In this document: piece after piece, positions 1-11,945 of the stretch
How the letters are laid out: each line of letters opens with the position of its first letter
Numbering within the stretch: the stretch's first letter is position 1
NCBI GenBank assembly: GCA_012295275.1
Contig: CM022665.1
Coordinates: forward strand, 15,005,476 to 15,069,475
Reading direction: 5' to 3'
Source: Chrysomallon squamiferum
Lineage: Eukaryota; Mollusca; Gastropoda; Neomphalida; Peltospiridae
Length of the DNA: 64,000 nt
Notes under the pieces: generated by a model
Told to the model about the DNA's origin: nothing
What the model saw: only the letters and a program-made list of their open reading frames with translations
Databases searched by the model: none
Position numbers and translations under genes: made by a program

Positions 1-624
1 TCATCTTCAAAGACCAGTCATTGTAAGTGTTTTGAGACACATATGATGTGCAGTTCACAATGTCATTCCACTCTTCCATGCAAAAATAAAAACTGTTGTT
101 ACTTATAGTTTATTCTGTTTCTTAACTTTAAGCTTGATATGTTTCAGTGTAAATATTTATGTTAGGTGATAAGAAAAAGATCGTAATTAATTAAAATTTA
201 CTTCTGTTCTTTTTGTTTCATTTTTAAAAACCAAGTGTGTGTGTGTGTGTGTGCTATCAACATCCTTTTTGCCAGCTTAATAGGCAAAAAAACTCTTCTC
301 CTAACCTCAAGTTTTTGCTTGACATTTGAAACATTTCCCTATTCCTTACTTAAGCACTTTCAATTTTATCACAAAGGATGGAAGAATTTAATAACAAGTA
401 AAACAATTTTGAGGAATATGTATCAAATAAATAACTAAATATCAGGTATAATACAGAATTCTTGGGAACCAGACATTAATCATGATGGGATATTGAGATA
501 AGGTTCCTTGTCCAAAAATGCACAGGCAGACAAAGGCCACCCCAGTAGAAATAATACAAGGTAGAAAAGCTCCCCCCGTGATAAAACAAAATATGATAAA
601 AGCCCCCCCATACATAAAAATATA

Positions 625-630
<6 letters not shown>

Positions 631-666
<36 letters not shown>
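631..666 (+). repeat. GT dinucleotide microsatellite
   Basis: Eighteen uninterrupted GT units. A shorter GT run lies at 235-251. Confidence 0.95.
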
Positions 667-667
<1 letters not shown>

Positions 668-3202
668 CTACCATTGTTTAATATGTTCCATGACATCAAA
701 TTATCAAAATCTTGGAATTTATGTAACTAGTTATTTATTCAAGTAAACTGGATGTGATCAGCTTTAATAACTGACTAAAAGTAACCCACGTGATTAGCAT
801 GTGAAAATATACCTTAGAAAATATGAATATTATTTTGTCATGAAGTCACAAATTCCAGTGACATTTGGAGTTTTTCTCAACTTCTGATACTGTTTTTGAA
901 AATTATATTCAGTTTTCAAAACAGCAAAATTCCAAAAATGTACTCTAATACGTTATTTCACTTTGTGTCATGTGACTATGTATGTTCTGATATAAATTCT
1001 CTCTTCAGATTGTATCCTTCATCTTAATTGTCATTATTATCATAGTAATTAATTATACTGATCAAATAAACATGCCATTATTATGCTGATTTTGATAAAG
1101 ATATATAGTATGCTCTAATAAACTGATTGTTTGCAGTATTATTTTTTTTTTAATGAGGTGCATTTTCCCTACTGTACATTTAATCTGGGGTGGTTGTCCT
1201 TTTTTGTATTTCAACTTGGGGGGGGCTTTTGTCCTATATTCCACATAATTCCTGAAAATGTGTCTGATTATATATATTTCCTGCAATCTGTCTACAAAAT
1301 GGTTATGTTTTAAAAATTAAATTTTTATCGACAAATATAATTAAAGGTGATTGAACTTTTGCAACAGCTTTCTCAGACGGCTAGAATATATGGTGCAGGT
1401 CTATAATAAACATTTATTACTTCACGAGTCGGAAGTGATAAACAGTTGGACAAGTTGTGTTGTTATCTGAAAAACATTTTTTTTTCTTTCTTTTTTGTTC
1501 TGTTTAAAATAACTGAAGCTGAAAGTTGGGCTCGGTCCACTGTTCACAGCCGACCGACTGTTACACTTGAAATAGAAAATTACAAGTTTGGCCACAGTTG
1601 AACGATCTGCATTTCAGTTGTTTTCTGTTGTGAGCATAGAGTATCATTGTTTTGACAGTACTTAATGACAGCAGGCAACAGGTTATTACAGAAACTGCCT
1701 GAAATGGTTGTTAATGTGATGAAATTTTAGTCTGAACACAGGCATTTATGTAAGTAGAAGTATTCAGTTAAAAGATTGCCAGTTTAAAGAAATGAATAAC
1801 ATGCACTGTTTTGTTTTAGTCTACATGCAAGAGTATATAATATTGTCATCATTTTATGTTTTGTTACTTTCAGAAAGTGAAATACTAAGAGTTTGTAGGT
1901 TTTTATATATACAAATATACACACCCACCCACACACACAACACACACAGATATATACAGATTGCCAGTTTATAAAGTTTAAAATGTTTTATTACAAATGT
2001 TACAGTTAAATGCCTGTCACGTGTCAGCTGACAAATAGTCTGTCACTGATGACTGTGTGGGTTTTTTTCTAGGTTTTTTTTCTCATATTTCTCTCCAAAG
2101 CAAACTTCTCTGTCATGGCCTCCACGTTTGACACTTTTTTTGGTAGTAGCAGCAAAATATTTAATTTGTTTCATCGTTTTAAGAATGTCTGTGTATGAAA
2201 GTTCATTCACTGTATCATTGTGAATATCATCAGTCCATTCAGATTTTTGAATTTGCCTGTTGTTACTTTCTGCTGAAATGTTGGTGTCATACAAATACTG
2301 TCTTCATATTTTAAATGGCATAGCCATGGTTCATGCAAGGAGGTGATATGGTCAAAATATTTGCCCTTTTGTACTAAACTTCAGCTAACTTTTAACCCAT
2401 GGCAAAGTCTAAATTGCTTTCTTTTTTTCTTTCTTTCTTTCAATTTTTTTAATTTATTTATTTTTATTTTATTATTATTATTGTTATTATTTATATATTT
2501 ATTTTATTATTATTATTTTAATATATCACTTGGAAGTTGAAAGTATTGATACATTTTGCCTCCAGTTTGTCCAATGATCAGATGAACTCAGTTTTCTATC
2601 AATCAGTAGATTTTTGTTTTATTTTTTTAATAAAACATGTGACCGGCTGTATGACTAGCTTCAAAGATGCACTGTTTTACTGTTGTGATTACAGTTTGAC
2701 AATAAACACAGTCTTTTAAACTAGTATACAAATTAAATTAACTGAGATGGACATGATAACTAACTCAGAATTACATGTACAGTAAAGTTTACAATTGAAA
2801 AAACAACATAAGTAGAGGTTCGAGACTCGAGAAGACAGGCTGCAAGCAATTATAAACAAACATTAGAATAACATTTTGTTTAATAATTTGATCACATATG
2901 GATGTATACCTGTAGATTTTTTATTTAATTTTTTTAGTTTGCTCTGCCATTTCAATAAATTAAGTAAAACAATACAGAATGTGAGCCATATGTACTTATG
3001 CAGACTTCTGCTTTTTGACATTAAATCTAAATGAGTGAATTTACTTAGCTATCAACACACACTAGTATTAATCTTGTTCATTTAGCTGTGTATAGTAATT
3101 ACAAGAAGCAAGGCATCATTGTTTATTAAGCTTTCAAAAAGTTGTGTGGTTTCACATTTATTTGTATATGTTTATAATGAATGGTAGAATATTTGTTTCT
3201 GT

Positions 3203-3998
3203 GTGTATGTGTGTGTGTGAAAGTTTATGTATGTGCATATATAGAATTTTATAACTAAACTTGCTAGTGCTGAAACACTGACAATTTTCAACAAAATAAA
3301 ATTTCACATAATTTAAATGATATATTAACACTTTGATTTAAAAAACAACAACAAAAAACAACACTTATTTGTACATTAACAGTACATGAAGAAAATATTT
3401 TATTACAAAGCGCATAAAGGGCCAAAGTTTTATTCAATAAATATTTGGTTTTGATCAGATTAAAGCAAAACCTTTAATAATAATTTCACTTTCCTTGTTT
3501 GCTGATTAGTAAATAATGGATGAAACTGCCAATCTATCATAATGTTTTGCTGCACACAGATCACTGATTGTTCAAATAATGATGAAATGACGATTAAAGT
3601 GATGATATCTGAAATGATTCCAGTCTAGTGATGTATGATCTATATTTGATAAATAAAAACATTTTACACAAGATTACAGGTTTTAGCAGATTAAATTTTC
3701 TTTATAAAATGTTTTTTTGGCGGGTTTTTTTTTTTTTTTAATTTAATTACTTTCTTTTATATTTTTTTTTTTTTTTTTCTCAAAAAAGAACAAAACTTTT
3801 ATATTTTAACTTTTCATTTATATTCTTGTTTTGTTTGTTAATTCAGTTTTCTTATTCACATATTTTTTTATTTTCATTTTAAATTAAAAATAAATAGTAA
3901 GAAAGTTTCTTTTCATTTTATTCTTTTTGTTTTTGTTACACTTTTCATCAGTTTGAATATTTCTTTAATGTTTTAAGTCATCTTGATATTTTCTTTTT
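3203..3998 (+). repeat. Duplicated segment, copy A
   Basis: The order of recognisable phrases matches copy B at 14762-15820: GTTTATGTATGTGCATATAT, AACACTGACAATTTTCAACA, the 259-base core, a T-run, then TTTTAAGT(C/T)(A/G)TCTTGATA. Flanks have diverged while the core at 3447-3705 has not. Copies are in direct orientation about 11.7 kb apart. Confidence 0.85.
3447..3705 (+). repeat. 259-base conserved core, copy A
   Basis: Starts GGTTTTGATCAGATTAAAGC and ends at AAATTTTCTTTATAAAAT. Compared by eye with 15198-15456 it differs only at a few positions (a three-base ATA deletion, T/C in the TTTCC phrase, and the end). It contains an imperfect hairpin TTAAAG-CAAAAC-CTTTAA and no ORF of note. Confidence 0.85.
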
Positions 3999-4195
3999 GT
4001 TTTGTTTTGTTTTGTTCTTGTCTATCATATAAGGACAAATATAAATTGTAATAATTTCTTCAGATATCAAAAAATGGTTTATTTTCAGTTATGTTTCTAA
4101 CAACCTTAGAAATGGTTTGTTACATTTCTTAATACTGATTAGCACTTACAGGAACAGCTGCTGATTATTATTTTTACAGTTACTATTACATTACA

Positions 4196-4267
<72 letters not shown>
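4196..4267 (+). repeat. ATT trinucleotide microsatellite
   Basis: An uninterrupted run of ATT/TTA units of about 70 bases, giving a poly-Asn reading on the minus strand that is not a gene. Confidence 0.95.
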
Positions 4268-7069
4268 TTGCAAAGATATTATTTCTAATTTCTGATTTTT
4301 TTTTTTTTTTTTTTTTAATCTCTTCCAAGATGGATACATATTGTACAGCCATGGTCAGACTGTCATGAATACTTTTCTTCTAAATCATTTTTGTTGTGTT
4401 CATTCTCATAATTTCATGATGTGTGTATGAGTGTGCTTAACAGTTTAGACAAAATCAATAAAGACTGAGTATAGAGGTTTACATCACAGTAAAGGAACAG
4501 AGTTGTAGAAGTTATTTAGCAGTTAGTATACTGGCCTTAAGACTTATTTACTGCAGTCATATTCTTGAATAGTTTTATTTTTTATTTCTTAAAATTCTTT
4601 AATAAAAATATTTTGTCAATAAATGTTCTTTAAACAAGTATGGGGCAATCATTATTTAAAAAAAAATTTTACTGGTTTTTTTTAACCTAGTGTCTAAAAA
4701 GTAAACTTTAACAAATCATGCTTAAATTGTCAAATTAAACTGGGCTTTTGGGTTGTCTTTTTTTTTGGGGGGTGTTTGTTTGCTTTAACCCTCATTTTTC
4801 AAAACATTTTTAAGTTTGCTGCCCTCAAAGTTAAATTGTGTGTACTGGACGTAGATGTATGTTGAATTATGTGACAACGTTATAAGTTTTTATATACATT
4901 ACATTTATTATTGCTTGTGTTGTCACAGTGTTGCAGAGTCAGTGACATGCAGGTTGAGACTCACTGGGTTAAATCATTGGACTGAATGGTTACTATTTCA
5001 ATAAGTACTCCACTATTGGTTTCTCTGTGGTTGTGGGATGTCCTGTCATGTCTGAAAGAAGGTACATATAATTATAAGATTCTTTATTAAATACTAATAA
5101 TCTGTAAGTGTAACATTCTTAACTGTTTATTACTATTTGCTTTTGCATTTCTGACACGTGTAGAAAGTAAACTTCAAAAATCTCATTTTTGAAAAGTTAT
5201 CATTTCTGAAATGTCAACCAGATAATATTGGTGATGTTTTGAGCAGAAATGGCAGAAAATGACCAGCTGATATAGATGTTGTATGTTAGTGTATGTGTGC
5301 ATACATGTGAGTGTTTTTGATTCTACACAGTTTTCTGAGTGTGTAAGGCAGTAGGCCACGGTATTATAGATATTATTCATCAAAATGATAAGATCATTTT
5401 ATTTCTGAAATTGGAAATGTCAGAAGAATAAGCCATTGGATTATCCTGTCATTTTTTCACGGTAATGGCCAATTCAGTGTAACATGAGACTTACGCTGGA
5501 TGAGGGTTGTGTTTCTATTTAAATAAAGTTACAGTGGAATGATGTAAATGTTGCCACCATGTTTTATATTATTATTTCTAATTATGAACTGTAGATGCTA
5601 TTTCCATATAGCAGTACAACTGACTTTTCAGTACTAGTTTAACACTTGCCAACACTAATGCATAGTTTTCGAATAATAACAATACTGGTTGCCGACTGGC
5701 TGTCAGTGAGTTACACTTTTAAATTGGTTGTAAGGAATGCTTTATATGCATCTTTTAGAGACAGGAGAACACATACTATTTCATTAATGGAAACAGCCCA
5801 ATGAGAGTATTAAAAAGAATGATCATGGTATCTTTAGTCACCAGAGTCCAGTTTCAGATGGGGCAGCAGGAAACCTACCTTTATAGATTATCATCTTTTC
5901 TCACCTTTATTATTCATCTTTGGTGTGTAGTATTCACCTTTATAGAAACTGAAAAGTCCAAGATGGAAATCATATACACTTACATATATACAAACATGTA
6001 CACACCCACTCAAACATACAGACACGTGTGTGTGTTACTATTACTATTACTATTATTATTATTATTATTATTATTATTGCTGTTTTAATGTTTTGTTTTT
6101 TTCAGTACCAAAGACAGCTGCTGACTATGAAATATTTCCAAATACAATGATATTTAATAAAACTGGACTAACAACTTGTCTCCAGTTTTGTTGTGACAAA
6201 TGTCATTGAATAGGCTTCATTCAGCAGAAACCTGTTTAAACAGTTATGTATAAGGTCACAGCTGGTTGTTAACACCTATTTTAACACATTATTTATTACC
6301 ATATCTACTTTCATTGAACAGTATAATCCAGTGGCTAAGCAGACATTTAGGTATTTTTCTAATTTTATAACAGAAATGTTAGATTAGGCTTTTAAATAAC
6401 GTGTTAATGGATATTACGTAAATTAGATAATCTGCAGTTTAAATGAATGTCCCACTTATTTTTTTTACAGCATGAATTTCATCTCCACTTTATATTCTTT
6501 GTGATATTTATTCTGTATGTTTATTGAGTTTGGATTTTGGTGAAATAATTGTTCCTTTCTGTTTCTTTTCTTTTCTTTTTAATACTTCTTTATCCATTTT
6601 TTTATATTTTATTTTTATATTTTATTTTCCATTTTCATTTTTGATTTTTAAATTTAAAACTTTTTATCTTTTCACACAAAAAAGATAATGTTAATTTGTG
6701 TATTTTCAGATCTAAAATTACTGACAGACATGACCATTACAACCTTTCTGGAGCAGACACCTTCATATAATGTTACTAATGAAAAGAAGAAAAATGGATA
6801 AGTTTGATGCAACTACCAGTGAACTTCCTGTTTAGAAATTCTAGAAAATTTGCAATGGTTTAGACAGTTGTGTTTTGTTTCATACTTGTGCCTTTCATGT
6901 GCTGCCTTTCTTTAATGGTCTTCCATTTAAAAAGTGCCTATTAAAAATATTCCAATATATTTTTTTGAATTGGAATAGTTTAAAAGAGCTTCCACCCTTG
7001 CAGACAAAAAAAACAAAAAAATCAAACCACACTGATCTGTGATAAAGGTATGAACATTTATATATTTTG

Positions 7070-7330
7070 AAAGTTGAGAAATTTCTGTTATTTATTTAAT
7101 AATGAACAATTATGTATTTATTTTATAATAAATATAGATATATTATTTATTTATTTTATGATGTACATAGATATATTTGTTATTTGTTTTATAATAAACA
7201 AAGATACAGTTGTTATTTTTTTATAATGAACATAGATATATTTGTTATTTTATAATAAAAAAAGAGATATATATATTTATTTTATAATAAACAAAGATAT
7301 GTTTGTTATTTGTTTTATAAAAGACACATA
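7070..7330 (+). repeat. Decayed tandem repeat upstream of the SYTL start
   Basis: About five variants of ATTTTATAATAAACAAAGATA with ATTTGTTATT between them, period about 40-60 bases. Ends roughly 140 bases before the ATG. Confidence 0.75.
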
Positions 7331-7411
7331 TTAATTCTTTCTGTTTTTCTCAGTTTTTATTTATTGTGTTATTTTTTAATTATTGGACACAAGAACTGGA
7401 TTACTTCCTAA

Positions 7412-7459
7412 ATGAAAGAGTGACTGTCATTGGCTGATTTAACTTGTGACATGTTTTAA
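7412..7459 (+). promoter_or_regulatory. Two minimal upstream ORFs in the SYTL 5' leader
   Basis: ATG AAA GAG TGA at 7412-7423 and ATG TTT TAA at 7451-7459 precede the main ATG at 7470. The second ends 10 bases before the main start. They would be in the mRNA if the leader exon begins at or before 7412, for example after the CAG near 7353. Short uORFs generally reduce main-ORF translation. Confidence 0.4.
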
Positions 7460-7469
7460 TTGGATAAAG

Positions 7470-7579
7470 ATGGAAAATTTAATCGATTTAAACAATCTTT
7501 CTGAAGAGGAAAAACAAGTGATTCTGAATGTGATCAAACGGGATGAAGAGGTCAAACAACAACAAGACAACAAAGTTGT
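7470..7579 (+). CDS. SYTL: SYTL exon 1: start codon and first Rab-binding helix
   Basis: ATG at 7470 follows an in-frame TAA at 7440-7442. It begins [19 protein letters not shown], matching the start of the Slp homology domain (LSEEE, then a charged helix). The donor at 7580 (GTACGT) leaves two bases of a Val codon that match the phase of the next exon. Alternative donor 7584 would break phase. A possible untranslated-exon acceptor is the pyrimidine-rich CAG near 7353. Two tiny upstream ORFs precede this start. Confidence 0.85.
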
Positions 7580-10500
7580 GTACGTATTAAATATTATGGC
7601 TGGTTTTTCTGGACCCTGTTTTAGACTGAATGAACTCAGAAACAACACTTCAAACTCATTAATTTACATTTAATATTTTTAAAATTAATAAGCTGATTTT
7701 AATGATGCCAGTACTAATAAATTTGTACTGTTTATACTGTTTTTCACTTAGTCATTTCATTTACATTTAATATTTATTTAACTGAAGTTTCTAGCAGTAT
7801 ATAGAGCTTTAGAGACAAGAGTGGATAGTCTATATTTAGTTTCACAGAGATGTATTGTTGAATTATTATTTTGTGAAAAACTGATAATCTGGAAAGGCTT
7901 TAGAAACAAAGGTGCTGGAAAATTGTTTGTGTACCTCAAATCATTTATTGTCACTGAGTAATAATTCATTAGAAATTGAGTTCAAAACCCCAGTCCAGGT
8001 ATTTTACAGATATTCACTATATGTTTTCATTCCTTTAAAAGATTTAGTCCATTATTTTATTTGTATTTATTAACATATATTTTCACATACGCTTGGTCAG
8101 TTTGTTTTTTGTACAAATTTCTGATTATTTAACAAAATCTTTGAACCTTTGATAATTTAAAAGAAAATTTTCAGACTTAGATAATACAAATTCAGTTTTT
8201 GAAAATGTTTTTTTTATTTTTTTTATTATTATTTTTTTTTTCTCCTCATATTTTTACAGCCAGCTGAGAATGGAGATTAACAATTTACGCAAACAGAGTA
8301 TTTTACGTGGCGATGATGACTCAAATAAAATGTGTATACGTTGTAGAAAGCCATTTGGATTCTTTTTTGACACGGGTGATTTTTGCAGTCACTGTAAATA
8401 CAAGATCTGTAACAACTGCCGTGAGACACTGGTGTCCAATGGCTGGCTTTGCTGTCTTTGTTATAAACAAATGTAAGTGAATGTTGTTTACTTGTGGAAG
8501 AATTATCAACCTGTCTTGAAAATAATTATAATAAAATAACTGTACTGCTTTTAAACTAGTGGTAGTACTAACTGCAACAACACAAACTACAACATCTATG
8601 ACAACAACAATAAAAATGATGATAATAACAATATTAAAAAAACAATACTACAACCACCACCACCACTATTACTACTGCTATTATCATTATTACTAGGCTA
8701 TTTATTTGTACTTCTACAGAACGGTATAACTTTGCTACTTCTTACACAGAGAGTCAAGTTAACTTTTCTATTACTGACCACAACTGTTACTTAAAACTGT
8801 AATTACTTTATCATCATTTTCCTATATTGGGATTTGTTTTCAAACTAGAAAAGTTTCTTTTAGAATGAATTTTTTTTTTTTTTTTTATATGGCTTTTTAT
8901 TTAATTTGTAGACAATTTTATAATTAAAAAAAGCAACAAAAAATAAACAGAAACAAAGAAACCAAACCAAAAAACTAAATATTTCTTTTTTCCAGGCAAC
9001 TTAAATGGCTGACTGGAGAATGGATATATGGAACAACAAAGAAATGTTCCAAGTTCATGCCATCTGGTGGTGATGTTATTAAAGCTTCCATCAGAAAAAC
9101 AACTGGTAATCGTAAGTTGCATACTTTTACTTGATTAAATAAATCAATTCAGAAACAGTTTTAATTAATTAAAGGTCACTGTGGGTTACTTGATCACTTT
9201 TTTTAAAACCTGTATTGTCATTTGTAAGCTTGGAATTGTTGCCAAGGAGTAAAAGGGATAAAGAGGTTAAATTCAGGTTTGATTGGATGAAATTTAGACC
9301 TGTCCATCAGAGGAAATGGTTTTAATTTTACCATTTGTGGGTGGGCTGTTGTATTTGGTAAATAAATGAATGTACACTCAGTGTTATTAATGGTGTTCAT
9401 GGGAAGGTTGCACTACAGGAATAAGCTCTTGGATCAAGTATATTGAATTCTGATATTATCATCACATAAAAATGTATATTTGAAACCTTTTAACCATTTT
9501 TAACAAGAACTGTCATTGTGTTCCTGCTAACAAACACTTTTTATTATTTTCTCAAATGCCTATTTTATTACAGAAAGAGAGTTTGAAAATAATTGTAGCT
9601 ACAGGCTAGTCTTGTGTGTAACCTGCATGGTCACTTGTTAATGTTAAAATACTCTGATACTCAGAAGATAGCAGTGTTTTCATCTTGTGACTTTATCTTT
9701 AATCTTCAGAGGTTTGGACGTCCCTTGTTGTTGATAGCCCTAGGCACTTGATATATTTCCTTGGTCAGTAGGACAGGTCATTTTATAGAAAACAGTAAAA
9801 ATTTTCTGTCTGTGTAAATCTTTTTTTGTAACAATCTGTTATATTATTGAAAATGTAAATGTTACACTATCAAGTTATATTATTTGTTACATACAATTAG
9901 CTAAGTGGTTAATTGAGATAACTTGTAAATGATTTGGTTGTTGGACACTGGAATAGTTTAAGATTTAAGAAAAAAAAGTATGTTAAGTGCACAGTTCATT
10001 CTCTGCTTAAAGAAATGTAGACAAGCAGAAAAGTCAACATCACCAAGTCAGACATAGTTGTTTCATTTTCATCTTTTTTCTGTAAAAGCCAGAACTTGTA
10101 ATAAGTTAGACAGAGATGGTGAGAAAGAAAGAGAAAGAAGATAAAAGCAAAGCAAACAAAAAGAGAAAGCAAGAGAGAAGAAATGAGATAGAGAGAGAGG
10201 CAGAATGAAAGAATGAGGGAAAGAATGAAAGACAGATAGAGAAAGAATAAGTAAATTTAGTGTGAAAAATCTACTTCTTTTTTGTATTTACAAGTAAACC
10301 ATATTTATATTACAGTGTAATCTATTATTATGCATATAGGTGTAATTTGATAGCAATTTGAAGTTATCAAAACTCTGATATTTTATTTGTCACCATTTTG
10401 GTTATATTCAGTAACTGATTTCAGTCTGTGCTAGTAGATACATTCATCAATCATTAAAAAGTCAGAATCATTATTCATTCATTTATTTTTTTAACTCACT

Positions 10501-11910
10501 AAATTAAAAACAAAACCAAAACTTGATGTAAACAGCCAGGGTACCTTTAATTCCACCTTGTTTTCCCATATAAGGACTTTTAACATGTTATTAATGCAAC
10601 ATTTACAAACGAGCCTTCAGATATTTAGCCTCACATAACCTGTTTAATTAGCATTAAGATTCTTCTGCTCCTCTTTGGAATAATTTGCTGTAAACATATT
10701 ACAGCCATTTAAGTCAGATGCAAAATTGGATCCTTCCAATTAAGCTTGATGCAGAAACAAGTTATTGATCTGTCGAACCAATACAGCATAAACCACACAC
10801 TGAGCATTGGGACATTCTTTGAATAATGGCTTCCCCAGTGCCAGCACAATGCACATCATTCACCCATCGATTAATATTTCAGCAGGCTGCTTGTAAGCAC
10901 TGAAAAGAAAGATATACTAACATTGTCAGTCTGCCACTGTTTATTCTTGTCACCTATAAACAAGACAGTGGATGGTACTTCTTCTTGAAAAACACTTGGC
11001 CATTTTTTTTTTGTCTTCTTTTCATTTCTCTACTTCTGCCCACTTCCTTTATGTCAACAGACAGAGTGTTTTAGCCAATCAACACTGATGTAACAAGACA
11101 CAACATAGCTTCTTCCTCCATCTCTCACTCTCTCACAAAAGGCGTGTTGATGCATTGAGCTGGAAATAATGCCACATCCTAAGAAACCGATCAGTGCTTT
11201 GCAGCTGTCAAGAAATGAATCGGATGCTTGTGGTCATTTGCATGTTGACAGCGTCATTGGTTAGCACCACAGTGCCGTTGCACATAACTTTGCATCTGCA
11301 GTAGCTGTTGGTCCTCACAGTAGGAAAGCCATGATGTTGGAACGATTTCGTATGCTAGTTATTGAGGTTACTACACGGATGCATGAAGCAGCAGGTAATA
11401 CTATAACTAACAATTTAATAATGTAAAAGATAATTTAATAATACAACTTGAATATTTCAGCCAGTTTTGGGGGGTTTTTTAAAGTGTTTCATTTAACTTT
11501 TTAGTTAATAGACTAGTTTTTTTCTTTTTATTTTAATATATTGCTTATCTAGTTAATAAGGTGTGTTCTGACGGATTTTATATCAGCTAAAAAGCTTTTC
11601 TTTTTTATGGTTGTTAAAGAATTATTTTTGTTTCCTGAAAAATATAATTATTAATAGGCACTTATCTACCTTGCAGAAAAATAAATAAATAAATATAGAT
11701 TTTTTAAATATTTTTTTTATTGTTGTTAGAAAATTCACAATACAGAATATTAATTAAAATGATTTTTCTTCATTTTTAATGTAACAAGAAAAAAAAAAAA
11801 AGCAAATGTTTTTGCATTTGACTTTTAACTTAATCATTAATAAACATATTTTAAAAATTATTTAAAATTGACTATTTATATCATGATTTTCATATTAGTA
11901 GATATTTTAT

Positions 11911-11945
<35 letters not shown>

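Larger units (their letters stand above)
1..7469. other. Upstream flank / possible 5' untranslated region of SYTL, no gene seen
   Basis: No exon with homology was recognised. The stretch holds GT repeats (235-251, 631-666), an ATT array (4196-4267), T-runs, one copy of the duplicated segment (3203-3998) and a decayed tandem repeat just before the start codon. An untranslated first exon may lie here, but none can be placed. Confidence 0.6.

Noticed and set aside
2043-2294. 83-residue minus-strand ORF with coding-like composition (MYDTNISAESNNRQIQKSEW start)
   Set aside because: No recognisable family, no splice partners and a lysine-rich tail made by T-runs. It may be an old mobile-element fragment, but nothing supports a gene.
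3560-3640. C/D-box snoRNA inside the conserved core (ATGATGA followed by CTGA)
   Set aside because: The boxes are too close together, no D' box or convincing terminal stem is present, and such short motifs are common in AT-rich DNA.
4139-4339. Poly-Asn ORF
   Set aside because: Translation of the ATT microsatellite.
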